DNA from: Vibrio sp. 10N.261.45.E2
GTDB lineage: Bacteria; Pseudomonadota; Gammaproteobacteria; Enterobacterales; Vibrionaceae
NCBI RefSeq assembly: GCF_002875705.1
Contig: NZ_MCZZ01000106.1
Location: 1-64,000 of the forward strand
DNA: 64,000 nucleotides
Direction: 5' to 3'
Below, in pieces: positions 49,665 through 57,376 of the stretch (position 1 is the stretch's first letter; the number at the start of each line of letters is the position of its first letter). A program made the translations under genes and the position numbers. The notes under the pieces are model-generated. The model was not told where the DNA came from. It saw only the letters and a program-made list of their open reading frames with translations, and ran no database searches.

Positions 49665-49934
49665 ATGAATCAACTCACTGAATTACAAGCTGGGTTAGCA
49701 GTACTACAAAGTCACTGTACAAGGGGTAAAGTTATCGTGGAGGCGAATACAGGGGGAACGGGTATCAACGTTACCCTTCGTGCGCCAAAGAGTGAACAAA
49801 ATGGTCTACTTGAGAAATTACGTTCTGTCGCCCCATTCCAAGGCAAAGAACAGCTGATTTCTCTGTGGGTCGATGACCTTAATTTCTATGAGTGCCGCCT
49901 AGAGAAGTACATGGCGTATATCACGGATAGCTAA
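49665..49934 (+). CDS. Small protein of unknown function after traN
   Basis: An 89-residue soluble protein without a recognised domain. It is preceded by AAAGGACAAATGGC, a reasonable ribosome binding site, and ends just before a strong bidirectional hairpin, so it is the last gene of the traN unit. No signal peptide or membrane segment is visible. Confidence 0.65.
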   Translation: MNQLTELQAGLAVLQSHCTRGKVIVEANTGGTGINVTLRAPKSEQNGLLEKLRSVAPFQGKEQLISLWVDDLNFYECRLEKYMAYITDS

Positions 49935-49967
49935 CCATCAATGATACTGCTGACTTCGAAACATGAA

Positions 49968-49992
49968 AAAGGGCTTACAATGTAAGCCCTTT
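49968..49992. terminator. Strong bidirectional terminator hairpin
   Basis: AAAGGGCTTACA (49968-49979) is followed after one base by its exact reverse complement TGTAAGCCCTTT (49981-49992). A-rich and T-containing flanks on either side suit termination for both the traN unit (+) and the opposing small gene (-). Confidence 0.85.
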
Positions 49993-50009
49993 GTATTCAT
50001 ATTGACTAT

Positions 50010-50177
50010 TTAGCTGTCTGCTTCTAGTCGCTCAACACGACTGATTTCGTCGTCGCACGAGATAGCGGTTATTTCAACATCTTCATACTTCGAATCCGCG
50101 CAGAACGCTTGTGTCAACTTCTTGGGTAAGGACGCCCCCTCTTTAAACTTAAAAACCACTGTCAGGAATTGTTCCAT
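50010..50177 (-). CDS. 55-residue small protein upstream of the terminator
   Basis: A short gene reading MEQFLTVVFKFKEGA at its start and RVERLEADS at its end. Support comes from TAAGGAG 8-9 bases before the ATG, its position 11 bases after the lipoprotein stop on the same strand, and a terminator just after its end. It is acidic, soluble and without a recognised domain. It is probably co-transcribed with the lipoprotein gene. Confidence 0.6.
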   Translation of the reverse strand: MEQFLTVVFKFKEGASLPKKLTQAFCADSKYEDVEITAISCDDEISRVERLEADS

Positions 50178-50188
50178 ATTCGGGCTCC

Positions 50189-51193
50189 TTACTGCGTAGA
50201 AACATTTGTATGCGAGTTTTTGTTTTTGGCGCGTTCAAGAATCTCAGTGACCGTCGAGTGATACTCCGACAACTTTTGAGTGAACTGCTGTCCATCAACT
50301 GGCTTAACGAAATAGTACACCGTGTCATTGTTTCGCACTGCGTTGACGTTAGGGATGTACTCAGAATCAGCTATGTACTCTTTCATTGGCAAGCTCATAA
50401 ATGTGGCGGTAGGGAGTTTGATATCGGGGCTGGTGGATAAACCATCGGCATTGACATAACCTGTGCCTTCGAATTCGTTGTACTGCATGTGCGCTATCAG
50501 GCTGCTGTAATAGGTAAACCGTACAGCGATGACATTCGTTTCTGGGATCTGCTTTTTCAGGTTTGCATCGAACAAGCCTGTACTGAAAGGTTCAGACACT
50601 GACCGAACACCGATTCTCGTCCCGAGGAACGCGGTGTCAACGCCACTGAAATATATCGCAGCATGTGAGTCCAAGTTGGATTTTAGTGGATATCCTTCGA
50701 CGCAGAGGCTTTCCCCACCATTGTATCTTTCATCGTAAAACTTCGAATCACGCGATAATGGTTTTTTGGTAAAGGATTGAAGGGTATCGAATGAAGGAAC
50801 CATTGCCTCATCCATTTTAGACATAATCACTTTACACATTTCATACTCGTCTAAGCCACTATAAGTATCAGCATTTAAATACATAACTAGGTTTCTTCGA
50901 TCCCAACCGTATTTTTGATCCGCTAAGATGGCCAATCCGAAACCCGTCGCCATAGAACCAAGTGGTAGTCCTAATAACGTAGAGCCGACATAGCCACCGA
51001 TACCCACATCGGAAATCGCGCCTTTGGGTAAGGTTTGGTCTTCGATGATAGTTCCACTTCCAGCTGAACGGGTAACTTGCAGCGCGATACTTGATGTCCC
51101 TTTTTCCGGTATTTCATATTTTGCACTGTTCGAAGCACATGCATTCAAAAGTAATGCGGCGGTTATGACTGATGCTGTTTTGAATAAGTCCAT
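50189..51193 (-). CDS. Predicted lipoprotein of unknown function
   Basis: A 334-residue protein with a lipoprotein signal (hydrophobic 8-16, lipobox LLNAC, modified Cys about residue 19). A glycine-rich segment GIGGYVGSTLLGLPLGSMATGFGLAI resembles glycine-zipper membrane stretches. The rest looks soluble, with scattered Cys. It is transcribed against the tra genes. A surface or entry-exclusion-type role is possible for a lipoprotein in a conjugative element, but nothing in the sequence shows it. Confidence 0.75.
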   Translation of the reverse strand: MDLFKTASVITAALLLNACASNSAKYEIPEKGTSSIALQVTRSAGSGTIIEDQTLPKGAISDVGIGGYVGSTLLGLPLGSMATGFGLAILADQKYGWDRRNLVMYLNADTYSGLDEYEMCKVIMSKMDEAMVPSFDTLQSFTKKPLSRDSKFYDERYNGGESLCVEGYPLKSNLDSHAAIYFSGVDTAFLGTRIGVRSVSEPFSTGLFDANLKKQIPETNVIAVRFTYYSSLIAHMQYNEFEGTGYVNADGLSTSPDIKLPTATFMSLPMKEYIADSEYIPNVNAVRNNDTVYYFVKPVDGQQFTQKLSEYHSTVTEILERAKNKNSHTNVSTQ

Positions 51194-51458
51194 AATTCTG
51201 TCTTCCTAAGCCAAGTGAAACTGTATGAGTATTTGTTAACTCTTCTTACATTTATACATCATGAGCAGAAAAATATAAAAAATGGCCCATCAAAAAAGGG
51301 GGGATATGGGGGGAAGGGTTCGATTTTTTTCGAATTTAGTGATGGATGTCGAAACGAGTTAACAAAGTGAATTCCCTTCGTTAATTGGACTATGTAGCTA
51401 AATTTTCACCTACGCTGATGTACATATTCAATTCCAGTAGGCAGTTCGAGTCCCGAAT

Positions 51459-53306
51459 ATGTTAAATCCAGATCAAAATCTTTGTGTGAATGCGGAAGGC
51501 CATACCATGGTTGTTGCCTTACCAGGTTCAGGCAAAACTGAAGTGTCCGTGCGATACGCCGAGCGAGTGTTATCAGTTTCTGAATTAAACGCAATTGCTA
51601 TGCTGACTTTCACTGATGCCGCTGCGACCAACCTCAAGCGCAGACTCCAGTCCACGATGCCTAGAAGTCAGACTCTTCGCATCTTTCCAAGTACCTTTCA
51701 TTCGATGGCTGTGCAGCTCTGGCGTCAAACTAATTCGTATAAAACGATTGTAATGGGCGGTCATTTAAACATCTACGTTGAACGTGCTATGCGTTCTTGC
51801 GGGGTGGCAATGACTTACGAGGAGGCTGAGAAAACAATAAGTACCCTTGGCCAGTACCTATCAATCCCACGCTCAGAGTTCACATCTATCAAACTTAAGT
51901 TGTTTGCTTCATATGAGAGCATCATGCGAAAAGAAGGGAAAATCGACTTAAATCAGATATCGCGTGATGTCATCCATGGTTTGCGAGATGGAACAATACG
52001 CCCAATGTCGGAAACGCTAGGGGTCACCCACATATGTGCTGATGAGTTTCAAGATTCTGACGATTTACAGTACATGTTCCTTTATGAACACGCTAAACGT
52101 GGTTGCTGCATTATGGTGGTTGGTGATGATGACCAATCAATTTACGCGTTCAGAAACGCTAGAGGAGTAGAGAACTTCCGTCGAATGCAAGCTGATTTGA
52201 ACGCCAAAGCCTACAGTTTGAAAATCTGCTACCGATGTCCACCAGCTATTCTTGAAGTCGCTAACAACCTTATTCAGCATAATGTGGAGCGTATTCCCAA
52301 GGAATTAAAGTCTCACGTAGAGATGGGAGGAGTCGTTGATTGTCACGGTTTCAAAGATGAAGACCATCAGGTTGAAAGTGTCGTGGAAGGTATCCTTCGC
52401 GATCAAGGTGGATGGGCTGTACTGGCTAGAACCAATAAGGAAATCGACTCAATAGAGTTAGAGTTATCTAAGCATAAAGTGAAAATAAAACGACTAGGAG
52501 GAAAGAGCTTCTTTGAGTCAGCTGATGTGATTTGTTATATCAAACTGATGTGGATGATCACTCATCGTAATAGCCGCTATTTACAAGATTTCTTGGCGTA
52601 TATGCATGAAGACGAAGTGATGATTGATTTGGCCAAAAGTTCAAAGTCAAATGGCATCGACTTTACCAGTACGGTAACAACCTTGATTCAAAGCCAATCG
52701 TTGCTGATTCATACGCAATCCATTTTTGAAATGTTTATTCATGAAGGTGTCCCACAAGAGCCAACCAAAACCGTTAATGCAGAGTATCAACGAAAAATCA
52801 TCTCAATGGTGATGGCGCAACGAAATATGAATTCACCTGCAGCGCTAGGTGCCATGGCTGACATCCTTACCAAGACCGCAGCTTCTCTCGGTAGTTTAGC
52901 TAAGGCTGCCGATCAGTTTCATGACCGTATAACCAAAATTAACTCCAAAAAGGCTGAGAAGATTGCAAGTGATGAGGTGGTAATTGCCACGCTGCACGGT
53001 TCGAAAGGGCTGGAGTTTCCTAAAGTTGCCATATTGAGTTGCCAAGACGAAAGAATTCCGCAACCAGATAAAGATGGGGTGGGTGAAAAGCACTGGGAAG
53101 AGGAGCGGCGCTTACTTTACGTAGGGATAACAAGAGCGGAAAAATACTTACGTCTTTGTTTTTACAAAGAGCAATTGTCGTTTCTGCGTGAAGCCGTACC
53201 CGATAAAATTGAACTGGCCGTGAAACAGCGAAATGAAGAACCAGATTTGGCAGGTCAGAGCGAAAAACTGCAACAGCTGAAAAGCGACTTTTTAAACGCT
53301 TCATAA
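51459..53306 (+). CDS. UvrD/Rep-like superfamily 1 DNA helicase
   Basis: A 615-residue ATP-dependent 3'-5' helicase. The SF1 motifs are intact: Walker A LPGSGKT (21-27), TFTDAAATNLKRRL (Ia), DEFQDSDDLQ (II), GDDDQSIYAFRNA (III), CYRCPP (IV), TLHGSKGLEFPKV (V) and RLLYVGITRAEKYL (VI). It is a little shorter than UvrD, Rep or PcrA and lacks their long C-terminal tail. It faces away from the lipoprotein gene across a 265-base divergent promoter region containing two G6 runs (51298-51313). It may help process transferred or replicating element DNA. It differs from the TraI relaxase-helicase. Confidence 0.92.
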   Translation: MLNPDQNLCVNAEGHTMVVALPGSGKTEVSVRYAERVLSVSELNAIAMLTFTDAAATNLKRRLQSTMPRSQTLRIFPSTFHSMAVQLWRQTNSYKTIVMGGHLNIYVERAMRSCGVAMTYEEAEKTISTLGQYLSIPRSEFTSIKLKLFASYESIMRKEGKIDLNQISRDVIHGLRDGTIRPMSETLGVTHICADEFQDSDDLQYMFLYEHAKRGCCIMVVGDDDQSIYAFRNARGVENFRRMQADLNAKAYSLKICYRCPPAILEVANNLIQHNVERIPKELKSHVEMGGVVDCHGFKDEDHQVESVVEGILRDQGGWAVLARTNKEIDSIELELSKHKVKIKRLGGKSFFESADVICYIKLMWMITHRNSRYLQDFLAYMHEDEVMIDLAKSSKSNGIDFTSTVTTLIQSQSLLIHTQSIFEMFIHEGVPQEPTKTVNAEYQRKIISMVMAQRNMNSPAALGAMADILTKTAASLGSLAKAADQFHDRITKINSKKAEKIASDEVVIATLHGSKGLEFPKVAILSCQDERIPQPDKDGVGEKHWEEERRLLYVGITRAEKYLRLCFYKEQLSFLREAVPDKIELAVKQRNEEPDLAGQSEKLQQLKSDFLNAS

Positions 53307-53401
53307 CAAGAGCTTCCGCATATTCACTCCACGCAATAACGAAACAAAGAAAAACGGGCGACTATTTTACAAAAAGATTCCTTACTTGGGTTTTACTATA
53401 G

Positions 53402-53609
53402 GTGATTAACCCGAGAAATTTGTTCACTTTATTAAAGTGATTTTTTTCTCCCTTAGTTGGAGAGCTAATAGCAATTCTCCCATAGATTTATTCTATGTCC
53501 CCAGTGACTTTTTTAAGTCATAAACCTGACCCTAAAGTGGGCTATAGATTTCCCACTATGGGATTACTCTATCTATAGTTCCGCGTTATTTATTAATGAG
53601 GAATTAATT
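53402..53609 (+). promoter_or_regulatory. Structured leader, copy 1, upstream of the SSB-like gene
   Basis: This fills most of the 303-base gap between helicase and SSB genes. In order it contains GATTAACCCGAGAAATTT (53404-53421); the palindrome TCACTTTATTAAAGTGA (53424-53440) with a T-run; a stem GGAGA/TCTCC (53459-53463 with 53476-53480); the block ATGTCCCCA (53495-53503); a stem TGACTT/AAGTCA (53505-53520); and a nested stem CTATAGAT/ATCTATAG (53542-53549 with 53571-53578) enclosing TCCC/GGGA. The same series recurs at 60916-61114. It may be a regulatory RNA leader or a single-strand promoter (inference). Confidence 0.7.
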
Positions 53610-54551
53610 ATGAAACCTTTCCGTTCAAACAATGGCCTTATCGCAATCGTAGTTACTGGTTCTCAAATTGAGAATGGCAACACGACCATTTGGGCCGATC
53701 AAGTTACCTCTTGGGTAGATGGTCAAAACCAATTGCAGTCACGTACTAATCAAATCCAGTTATTTGCCCATGGGCAAGTTGAGTTTCAGCAGGGTGTTGG
53801 TTTAGTGTGTAAAGTGTCTCTTAAGACGTGTAAATTTACTGGTAACAATAACAGCGAAGTTACACATTCTTATTATGATCTTCATAGTGTATTAGGCGAA
53901 ATTGATGGCAATTCTCTGAATCAATTCGGACTCCCTTCACTGTGTAACTTTACGCTTGGCGGCAACATTGGTTCGATTGAGCAGAAAAATGCAAATGGTA
54001 GTACTTGGTACAATGTCTCAATTGCATTAACTCGTTCATTCAAAGATGAACAACAAAATTGGCAAGATGAAACCCACTGGGCTCGCCTGTCAATTTCACA
54101 GAAAACTTTTGATCAAAACTTCAAACAAGGTTTAGACAAAGGTGACTCTTTGATGGTTGAATCCGAACTTTCTACAAACAATTACACTGATAAACACGGC
54201 AATAATGTCACTGGACATGAATTCCGCGTTAGTCGTGTTCTAGGTATGGTTAAGAAGTTCGAACTTCAAAGCTTAAAAGCTGCGAATCAATCCCCACAAA
54301 ACAATGGTCCAGCGCATAACAACGCGCCACAGCAAAACGCTCCACAGCAAAATGCTCCTGCGAATAACAACGCACCACAGCACAATGCTCCACAGCACAA
54401 TGCTAATAATGGCCCATCGTACAATGCACCACAGCAGAATGCTCCACAGCAGAATGCAAACAATGCACAACACAATGACTCTACACAGCGTCAATTCCGA
54501 CCACAATCAGGTAACGCTGGCTTCCGCCAACGTACTTATAATCAGCAATAA
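53610..54551 (+). CDS. ssb: SSB-like OB-fold protein with repetitive Asn/Gln/Pro tail
   Basis: A 313-residue predicted single-stranded DNA-binding protein. Residues about 105-225 look like an SSB OB fold (LCNFTLGGNIGSIEQ, TWYNVSIAL, HWARLSISQKTFDQ, LDKGDSLMVESEL). The N-terminal 100 residues may be a second, more divergent OB-like part. The tail from about 235 is low-complexity with APQQN/APQHN repeats. The acidic DDDIPF-type tip of bacterial SSBs is missing; the end is RQRTYNQQ. It is the first gene after the structured leader. In related elements ssb lies with recombination genes (bet, exo), which are not seen here. The symbol reflects family only. Confidence 0.7.
   Translation: MKPFRSNNGLIAIVVTGSQIENGNTTIWADQVTSWVDGQNQLQSRTNQIQLFAHGQVEFQQGVGLVCKVSLKTCKFTGNNNSEVTHSYYDLHSVLGEIDGNSLNQFGLPSLCNFTLGGNIGSIEQKNANGSTWYNVSIALTRSFKDEQQNWQDETHWARLSISQKTFDQNFKQGLDKGDSLMVESELSTNNYTDKHGNNVTGHEFRVSRVLGMVKKFELQSLKAANQSPQNNGPAHNNAPQQNAPQQNAPANNNAPQHNAPQHNANNGPSYNAPQQNAPQQNANNAQHNDSTQRQFRPQSGNAGFRQRTYNQQ
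54316..54474 (+). repeat. Coding tandem repeat in the SSB-like tail
   Basis: Imperfect 15-base units encode APQQN, APQHN or similar. They form two clusters separated by NNGPSY. The repeat creates long open frames on the opposite strand that are artefacts. Unit number could vary between related elements. Confidence 0.75.
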
Positions 54552-54567
54552 TTCGAGGTACGCGGAT

Positions 54568-54726
54568 ATGAATTTTTCTCACCAGAAAAATGTATCTGCA
54601 GCACGAAAAAGGCGCGCTCTGCGCCTTCTTCGAAAAGCGCAGGTACTGAATAACCCCAAACTTCTTCATAAAGCAGAAATGCTCCTTGAAGACGCCAACA
54701 AAGCTTTCTTTCTCAAGACAGCTTAA
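54568..54726 (+). CDS. 52-residue basic helical protein
   Basis: A small gene starting MNFSHQKNVSAARKRRALRLL, rich in Lys, Arg and Ala and predicted to be helical. It lies 16 bases after the SSB-like gene with an AGGT site before its ATG and ends 60 bases before the CobS-like gene. Nucleic-acid binding is possible from its charge, but no domain is recognised. Confidence 0.55.
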   Translation: MNFSHQKNVSAARKRRALRLLRKAQVLNNPKLLHKAEMLLEDANKAFFLKTA

Positions 54727-54786
54727 CCCTTTAATTAACTACCTATATTAATTTAACCCCACACTTCATTCCTGGAGGAATTAACT

Positions 54787-55872
54787 ATGTCTAATGCTAA
54801 CCCTGTGACTACTGTCGACACGAATAACCAAGCGACTTCTACTGTAGAAGAAATTGATTATTCAGAGATGATTACTGTTCGAATGGCCGACGTATTCAAA
54901 CCGTTTGTGCCACCAGCAGTTACGGCAGTCATTCAGATCCCTAAACATCGTCATCCAGATGTACCTCGCGAAATCGCAGGTTATATTCCAGATGAAAAAC
55001 AACTATCCCAAGTTATCTCTTGGTTTTGCTCACCACATCGACCTAACTTCATGCATATGGTTGGTCCTACTGGTTCGGGTAAAACTGATTTTATGCTTTG
55101 GCTTTGTGCTCGCCTTAATTGGCCTACTGCGCTGGTGTCTGTTAACCCGACATTACGCCCTGAAAAGATGCAAGGCCGCTGGGTGTTGATAAATGGTAAA
55201 ACGGAATATGTTTATGGGCCTATCGCTGACGCCATGGAACACGGTAAATGTGTGTTACTTGATGAATGTGATAAAGGGTCTTTAGATTTTATTGCGAAAC
55301 TTCACCTTCCTTCTGAGATGACGAAACCTTGGTCTATTGAAGACACAGGAAAAATCATCTACCCACACCAGAACTATCGTTTTGTAACGTTAGGCAATAC
55401 TTCTGGAGAAGGGGACGTTTCAGGTTTGTATCCATCGTCTCGACGTTGGGATACGGCTTTTCGAAATCGTTCATTCGTTGTGAATTTTCCGTATTTACGT
55501 GCGGAAGTAGAAGAGAAAGTGTTACTCGGTAAATACCCGTTCTTACGAGATCACAAAAAGTTGCTTAAGAAGTTAATCCAGTTTGCTAATGCTATGCGTG
55601 ACGCAATGTTAGGTCCTAATCGAGATCGAACAACCAAATCTGGTATTGGAACGGCTTTTTCAACTCGTGTGCTTTTATCTTGGTGCTACTACATTCAAAT
55701 TAATGGTGATAGAGCTCCATTGCGTGCTTCGTTTGATAATATTTTTTGGAATGGCTGCGACACTCGTGACAAAGCTGATATCGAAAAGATTATTGATCAA
55801 GTATTCAAAGATAAGAATGGCCATATTCTCGATCAACCGTATCCATGGTTGAAAGAGCAATCAAAAAAGTAA
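54787..55872 (+). CDS. cobS: CobS-like MoxR-family AAA+ ATPase
   Basis: A 361-residue AAA+ ATPase resembling CobS, the ATPase subunit of cobaltochelatase. Walker A GPTGSGKT (93-100), Walker B CVLLDECD (Asp159, Glu160), a sensor-like RFVTLGNTSGEGD and a downstream Arg-rich SRRWDTAFRNRS are present. There is no CobN or cobalamin gene nearby. In mobile elements CobS-like ATPases pair with VWA (CobT-like) proteins, and such a protein occurs here at 57377. They may form a MoxR-VWA remodelling machine. TGGAGGAA at 54773 precedes the start; the end overlaps the next gene by 28 bases. Confidence 0.88.
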   Translation: MSNANPVTTVDTNNQATSTVEEIDYSEMITVRMADVFKPFVPPAVTAVIQIPKHRHPDVPREIAGYIPDEKQLSQVISWFCSPHRPNFMHMVGPTGSGKTDFMLWLCARLNWPTALVSVNPTLRPEKMQGRWVLINGKTEYVYGPIADAMEHGKCVLLDECDKGSLDFIAKLHLPSEMTKPWSIEDTGKIIYPHQNYRFVTLGNTSGEGDVSGLYPSSRRWDTAFRNRSFVVNFPYLRAEVEEKVLLGKYPFLRDHKKLLKKLIQFANAMRDAMLGPNRDRTTKSGIGTAFSTRVLLSWCYYIQINGDRAPLRASFDNIFWNGCDTRDKADIEKIIDQVFKDKNGHILDQPYPWLKEQSKK

Positions 55873-56198
55873 CAAGCAGTGATTCAGAGTGTGATGATGC
55901 TGATTTGCCAAGATCAGAGTTAGACGGTCTAGATATCAGTTCAGTCAAGTTCTATATGTATCATTGCAGTGACAATGGAAGTAATAAGCTTTGGGGATAT
56001 GAGTACCATGGTGCCGACACACTTGTTGTCTACGGGGCCAAAGGTCAAAAGCTTAACTTCTATCGTAAAACCCATCAGTCTGAGTTACTAGCTCGTAGCT
56101 ACATAGACAAAAAAGTTAAAGAGAAAATGAAGAAGAAATATACGTTTCTACATATATCTTCTTTTGATGCAGCCCAACTTAGGTTCGCTACTCCTTAA
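55845..56198 (+). CDS. WGR-domain-like small protein
   Basis: A 117-residue protein. Residues about 35-105 (KFYMYHCSDNGSNKLWGYEY, VVYGAKGQKLNFYRKTHQ, ARSYIDKKVKEKMKKKYTFL) follow the layout of WGR domains, nucleic-acid-binding modules known from PARPs and some bacterial proteins. The central W-G-Y replaces the usual W-G-R, so the call is tentative. It overlaps the CobS-like gene, so the two are likely translationally coupled. Confidence 0.55.
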   Translation: MVERAIKKVTSSDSECDDADLPRSELDGLDISSVKFYMYHCSDNGSNKLWGYEYHGADTLVVYGAKGQKLNFYRKTHQSELLARSYIDKKVKEKMKKKYTFLHISSFDAAQLRFATP

Positions 56199-56216
56199 CA
56201 AACCTACCTAACCCAT

Positions 56217-56236
56217 TCAGGGACTTGACTCCCTGA
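56217..56236 (+). terminator. Intergenic hairpin before the DUF3150-like gene
   Basis: TCAGGGA (56217-56223) pairs with TCCCTGA (56230-56236) across a CTTGAC loop. A second GGGA/TCCC pairing follows at once. With no T-run directly after, it may be an RNA processing or stabilising element rather than a terminator. Confidence 0.4.
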
Positions 56237-56276
56237 CCGGGATCAGTCCCTCCAATTTTTATTCCCTGGAGGAATT

Positions 56277-57311
56277 ATGAAAGACATCAACGATACCCAA
56301 ACTCTTGATATCGATACAGTAGCTCAAAATCAACTTGACCAAGTGGATCAACAAGATGGCGAATTTGCTAATCGACTCGAACAAGGTCTTGTGATTATCG
56401 ATGTAACGACTTCTGGCCGTGACGGAGAAAAAACTTTAGCGAATGCTAAAACTCTCTTGGACGAAAAGGAAGTGAATTCAAAGATTGCTCGTAAAGCCCG
56501 TATTGAGTGGTTTCCCCGTTCTGAGTTGCAGTTTAAGAACACGCTGGAAACAAAGGCACGTCGCGCTATTTCAGCCCGAGGTGTTCGATATGGACGCGTT
56601 ACTGCGATACCAGTTGATGAACTTGATGCTCTACTCGTTGAACTCAATACAATCAAAGCCGAGTTTTATTCAGAAGTGGCCGACCGTGCAAATCGCTATG
56701 ACACCATAGTCGAAGAGCATAAGAAAGCTAACCCTGATATGGCCGAAGTAATTGAGTCGTTGAAAACACCAAAAGATGATTTCTTTAGACGTTTTCAATT
56801 CAACGTGTTACCGCCGATGGCGTTCAAACCTTATTTCAATGATGACCAGCAGGCAGCTGTTGATCACATCGTAGAGGGAATTTTGGATAATGTCGCGGAG
56901 CAAGCTGTTGTGGTTTACGACAAAATTATTGGTAAAGGTTCAATGATTCAACGAACTTTCAAACCGATAAGAGCTATTCGTGATTACGTTTACTCAATGT
57001 CGTTCCAACACACTGTGTTTGACCGATTGGTTGATGAACTTGATGAGGCGTTCGATACCTTACCCAAAACTGGGAATATTGAAGGCTCTGACATGACCTA
57101 CGCGGTTAAATTGGTACATAACCTTACAGAACGTGGCTCCATCTTAAATGGCATTGTGCCGGTGATGGAAGTCGCAGATGAATCTGAACCGAGAATTATT
57201 GACGCGATTAAGGACTCAGTAGTTTCTACTGAATCTAATGGCGACAAGAGTGCTCCTGTATATGAAGAAGTCACTGGCGAAACGTCAACGACTGGCTTCT
57301 GGTTCGGCTAA
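56277..57311 (+). CDS. DUF3150-like protein
   Basis: A 344-residue mostly helical protein without signal peptide or enzymatic motif. Sequence character and place, between a CobS-like ATPase and a VWA protein, match DUF3150 proteins of SXT-like elements and related plasmids. A conserved-looking core is WFPRSELQFKNTLETKARRAI followed by RYGRVTAIP and a long helical part with NVLPPMAFKPYF. It may be an adaptor or substrate of the ATPase-VWA pair (inference). TGGAGGAA lies 2 bases before ATG 56277, an unusually tight spacing. Confidence 0.65.
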   Translation: MKDINDTQTLDIDTVAQNQLDQVDQQDGEFANRLEQGLVIIDVTTSGRDGEKTLANAKTLLDEKEVNSKIARKARIEWFPRSELQFKNTLETKARRAISARGVRYGRVTAIPVDELDALLVELNTIKAEFYSEVADRANRYDTIVEEHKKANPDMAEVIESLKTPKDDFFRRFQFNVLPPMAFKPYFNDDQQAAVDHIVEGILDNVAEQAVVVYDKIIGKGSMIQRTFKPIRAIRDYVYSMSFQHTVFDRLVDELDEAFDTLPKTGNIEGSDMTYAVKLVHNLTERGSILNGIVPVMEVADESEPRIIDAIKDSVVSTESNGDKSAPVYEEVTGETSTTGFWFG

Positions 57312-57331
57312 CCCCACCTACCTAACCTAAT

Positions 57332-57349
57332 GAGCTCCTTCGGGAGCTC
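57332..57349 (+). terminator. UUCG-loop hairpin between DUF3150-like and VWA genes
   Basis: GAGCTCC (57332-57338) and GGAGCTC (57343-57349) form a perfect 7-bp stem closed by TTCG, an especially stable RNA tetraloop. A short T-run lies 8 bases further on, just before the VWA gene's ribosome binding site. It may attenuate transcription or stabilise mRNA ends. Confidence 0.55.
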
Positions 57350-57376
57350 TATCCTACTTTTTTGGAGGAACATCCT

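Noticed and set aside
51298-51318. G-run cluster as a G-quadruplex
   Set aside because: Only three G-runs are present within a short distance, so an intramolecular four-run quadruplex is not evident.
54273-54506. Long Cys/Leu-rich frames on - under the SSB-like tail
   Set aside because: They are antisense products of the APQ(Q/H)N repeat.
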